From positions 1 to 7,309 of the forward strand of contig CALEDW010000033.1 in assembly GCA_937949585.1 (NCBI GenBank): DNA of 7,309 nt, in the 5' to 3' direction. A program made the position numbers and the translations under genes. Numbering within the stretch: position 1 is the first letter of the stretch; the number at the start of each line of letters is the position of its first letter. Below, one piece after another: positions 6,035 through 7,309 of this stretch. The DNA is from an uncultured Acidimicrobiia bacterium. Lineage in GTDB: Bacteria > Actinomycetota > Acidimicrobiia > IMCC26256 > CALEDW01. The notes under the pieces are model-generated. The model was not told the DNA's origin, searched no databases, and saw only the letters and a list, made by a program, of their open reading frames with translations.

Positions 6035-6040
6035 AGGGTA
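6035..6040 (-). promoter_or_regulatory. Putative -10 box of the 84-aa gene
   Basis: Minus-strand TACCCT (TANNNT) ends 6 nt before the GTG at 6028, the spacing expected for a leaderless transcript. It lies in the 24-bp gap after the lysoplasmalogenase gene, so the small gene may have its own promoter besides read-through. Confidence 0.4.
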
Positions 6041-6052
6041 CGGGCGGACCGG

Positions 6053-6682
6053 TCAGATCCGCAGCGACAGGACCAGCAGCACGAGCGCTGCGTGGTAGGT
6101 GACCATGATCGCCACCGGGTACAGGCGGCGCGGCTGCACGAACCGCTGCTCGCCGATCATCGCGTCGGAGGCGAGGAACGCCACCGCGCCCGCGGCGGCC
6201 GGGGCGTTTCCCGAGGCCACCGCGACCGTGACCATCGCGCCGATCACCACCACGTAGGCGACCACCGGGGCCACCAGCGCGCCGTGGGCGTCCCGGCGCA
6301 GGGCCCGCAGGAGCCGGGCCCCGACCACGAGGGCGACGGCGGCCACCGGGACGGCGACCCAGAGGTGCCCGGCGCCGCCCTCGAGCAGCCCGCCGATGAA
6401 CGCGAGGTGGGCGAGCAGGAAGGAGCCCAGGCCGGCGAGGAAGTGGCGCGGGCCGAGCATGAGGAATACGTCCCCGACCAGGGCCGCGCCCAGGGCGACG
6501 ACGAACCACCGCTGGGCCGCGGGGCGGGCGGCATCGAGGGCGGCGGCGGCGCCGAGGATCGCCAGTGTCGCCGCCGGCTTGGCGACGAACTCGACCCGAC
6601 GGAGGCCCCGCCCGACGGCCGCCCAGTCGACGATCGCGGCGACGGCCGCCACGGCGAGCAGCACCACGGCCGCCGGGGTCAC
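6053..6682 (-). CDS. YhhN-family lysoplasmalogenase (TMEM86-like membrane protein)
   Basis: Polytopic membrane protein of 209 residues, the usual size of the YhhN/TMEM86 family. Characterised members hydrolyse the vinyl-ether bond of lysoplasmalogens. Almost the whole chain is hydrophobic, with about seven or eight helices separated by short Arg-rich or Gly-rich turns. Family hallmarks seen are EFVAKP (31-36), VGDVFLMLG (69-77), FLLAHLAFI (88-96), FLASDAMIG (169-177, with Ser172-Asp173) and the C-terminal YHAALVLLVLSL. Start: GTG at 6682, preceded by TATCGT 6 nt upstream, places the first helix at the N-terminus; the frame stays open further upstream but through the divergent oxidase gene. 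The start codons of the two divergent genes are separated by only 18 bp. The family fold is clear, but the substrate in this organism is not shown; other ether lipids are possible. Confidence 0.85.
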   Translation of the reverse strand: MTPAAVVLLAVAAVAAIVDWAAVGRGLRRVEFVAKPAATLAILGAAAALDAARPAAQRWFVVALGAALVGDVFLMLGPRHFLAGLGSFLLAHLAFIGGLLEGGAGHLWVAVPVAAVALVVGARLLRALRRDAHGALVAPVVAYVVVIGAMVTVAVASGNAPAAAGAVAFLASDAMIGEQRFVQPRRLYPVAIMVTYHAALVLLVLSLRI

Positions 6683-6688
6683 CGTGCC

Positions 6689-6694
6689 ACGATA
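6689..6694 (-). promoter_or_regulatory. Putative -10 box of the lysoplasmalogenase gene
   Basis: Minus-strand TATCGT (TANNNT) ends 6 nt before the GTG at 6682. It occupies the 18-bp gap shared with the divergent oxidase gene. For the oxidase the nearest plus-strand candidate is the poorer CACGAT at 6688-6693, 7 nt before its ATG. Confidence 0.45.
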
Positions 6695-6700
6695 CGCACG

Positions 6701-7309
6701 ATGCCGCCCGTCGAGACGCTCGTCGCTGAGTTGGCGCACCGTCTCGGGCCCGGCCGGGTGGTCACCGACCCCGACGTGCTGGGCACCTACACCGTCGACT
6801 GGACCGGCCGCTGGCGGGGCCAGACCCCGGCCGTGGTCCGGCCCCGCTCGACGTCCGAGGTCGTCGCGGTGCTGCAGGCCTGCCGGGCGGCCGGCGTCGG
6901 GGTGGTCCCCCAAGGCGGGAACACCGGCCTGGTCGGGGGGTCGGTGCCCCGGGCCGGCGAGCTGGTGTGCAGCCTCCGGCGCCTCGACCACCTGGCCCCC
7001 GTGGACGCCGAGACCGGCGAGCTGGTGGTCGGCGCGGGTGTCACCCTCGAGGCCGCTCAGCGCGCGGCGCGGGCGGCGGGGTGGGACGTGGGCGTGGACC
7101 TCGGGTCGCGGGGCTCGGCGACGATCGGCGGGATGCTGGCCACCAACGCCGGCGGTGAGCACGTCCTGGCCCACGGATCGATGCGCGAGCAGGTGATCGG
7201 CGTGGAGGCGGTGCTCGCCGACGGCACGGTCGTCGGGCGGGTCCCGGCGCTGCGCAAGGACAACACCGGCTACCGCTGGGAGGGGATCCTCGCCGGCAGC
7301 GAGGGCACC
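6701..7309 (+). CDS. FAD-linked oxidase, GlcD / D-2-hydroxyglutarate dehydrogenase-like, 3' truncated by window edge
   Basis: Flavoprotein of the VAO/PCMH superfamily that oxidises a 2-hydroxy acid; only the first 203 residues are inside the window. The FAD-binding half is well preserved: VRPRSTSEVVAVLQACRAAG (46-65), the pyrophosphate-binding PQGGNTGLVGGSVP (70-83), GAGVTLEAAQRAA (111-123), GSRGSATIGGMLATNAGG (135-152), and KDNTGYRWEGILAGSEGT (186-203), which runs up to the window edge. The C-terminal substrate domain, of about 250 residues in relatives, is missing, so lactate, glycolate and 2-hydroxyglutarate cannot be told apart. ATG at 6701 gives the usual short N-terminus (MPPVETLVAEL). 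There is no Shine-Dalgarno site in the 18 bp before it, so leaderless translation is likely. Confidence 0.92.
   Translation, partial: MPPVETLVAELAHRLGPGRVVTDPDVLGTYTVDWTGRWRGQTPAVVRPRSTSEVVAVLQACRAAGVGVVPQGGNTGLVGGSVPRAGELVCSLRRLDHLAPVDAETGELVVGAGVTLEAAQRAARAAGWDVGVDLGSRGSATIGGMLATNAGGEHVLAHGSMREQVIGVEAVLADGTVVGRVPALRKDNTGYRWEGILAGSEGT

Noticed and set aside
6683..7174. Upstream extension of the lysoplasmalogenase frame to 7174
   Set aside because: It would run antisense through the clearly conserved FAD-binding gene, and the hydrophobic family domain begins right after the GTG at 6682.
6396..7196. 266-codon plus-strand frame over the lysoplasmalogenase/oxidase junction
   Set aside because: Ala/Arg/Ser/Pro-rich shadow. 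The real plus-strand gene from 6701 is in another frame and shows the PQGGNTGLVGG and GSEGT motifs.
1..7309. Mobile elements, CRISPR arrays, defence genes, tRNA or other RNA genes
   Set aside because: I looked on both strands and saw no transposase or integrase motif, spaced repeat array, cloverleaf-like element or foreign-looking low-GC block.

Overview
The window is very GC-rich, with codon third positions almost all G or C. It is densely packed: eight genes, and a longest gap of only 96 bp. GC content, many GTG starts, TANNNT -10 boxes directly before start codons, and the protein families all point to a high-GC actinobacterium (Actinomycetota). An Acidimicrobiia-like member is my guess, but the sequence alone does not prove it. 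I see no rRNA, tRNA, CRISPR array, insertion sequence, transposase or phage gene; this looks like ordinary chromosome.

Left part (1-3217): the window opens inside a plus-strand FAD-dependent amine-oxidase/phytoene-desaturase-type oxidoreductase of the PYROXD2-like group, which has lost its first ~40 residues to the window edge. It converges, with 5 bp between stop codons, on a minus-strand pair: msrB (methionine-R-sulfoxide reductase) followed by a class III PLP aminotransferase of the GabT type.

Middle (3218-5767): a 96-bp divergent promoter region separates msrB from a plus-strand operon of an OmpR/PhoB-type response regulator, a HAMP-containing sensor histidine kinase with almost no extracellular part, and a monofunctional 3,4-dihydroxy-2-butanone-4-phosphate synthase (ribB). 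The kinase stop and ribB start overlap as GTGA. The promoter region carries two perfect 9-bp copies (ATCTCCACA) spaced exactly 11 bp, the arrangement used by OmpR/PhoB-family regulators, so autoregulation is likely.

Right part (5768-7309): ribB converges (6 bp) on a minus-strand pair, a YhhN-type lysoplasmalogenase membrane protein followed by an 84-residue protein I do not recognise. Divergent from the lysoplasmalogenase, only 18 bp away, starts a GlcD/D-2-hydroxyglutarate-dehydrogenase-like FAD-linked oxidase that runs off the window end.

Two themes stand out. Genes that begin a transcript (msrB, the response regulator, lysoplasmalogenase, and apparently the 84-aa gene) have a TANNNT box 6-9 nt before the start codon and no usable Shine-Dalgarno site, as expected for leaderless mRNAs. 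Downstream operon genes (aminotransferase, kinase, ribB) have clear Shine-Dalgarno sites. Second, a riboflavin-pathway enzyme is tied by overlap to a two-component system. No obviously new multi-gene system is visible; these are the points I would follow.
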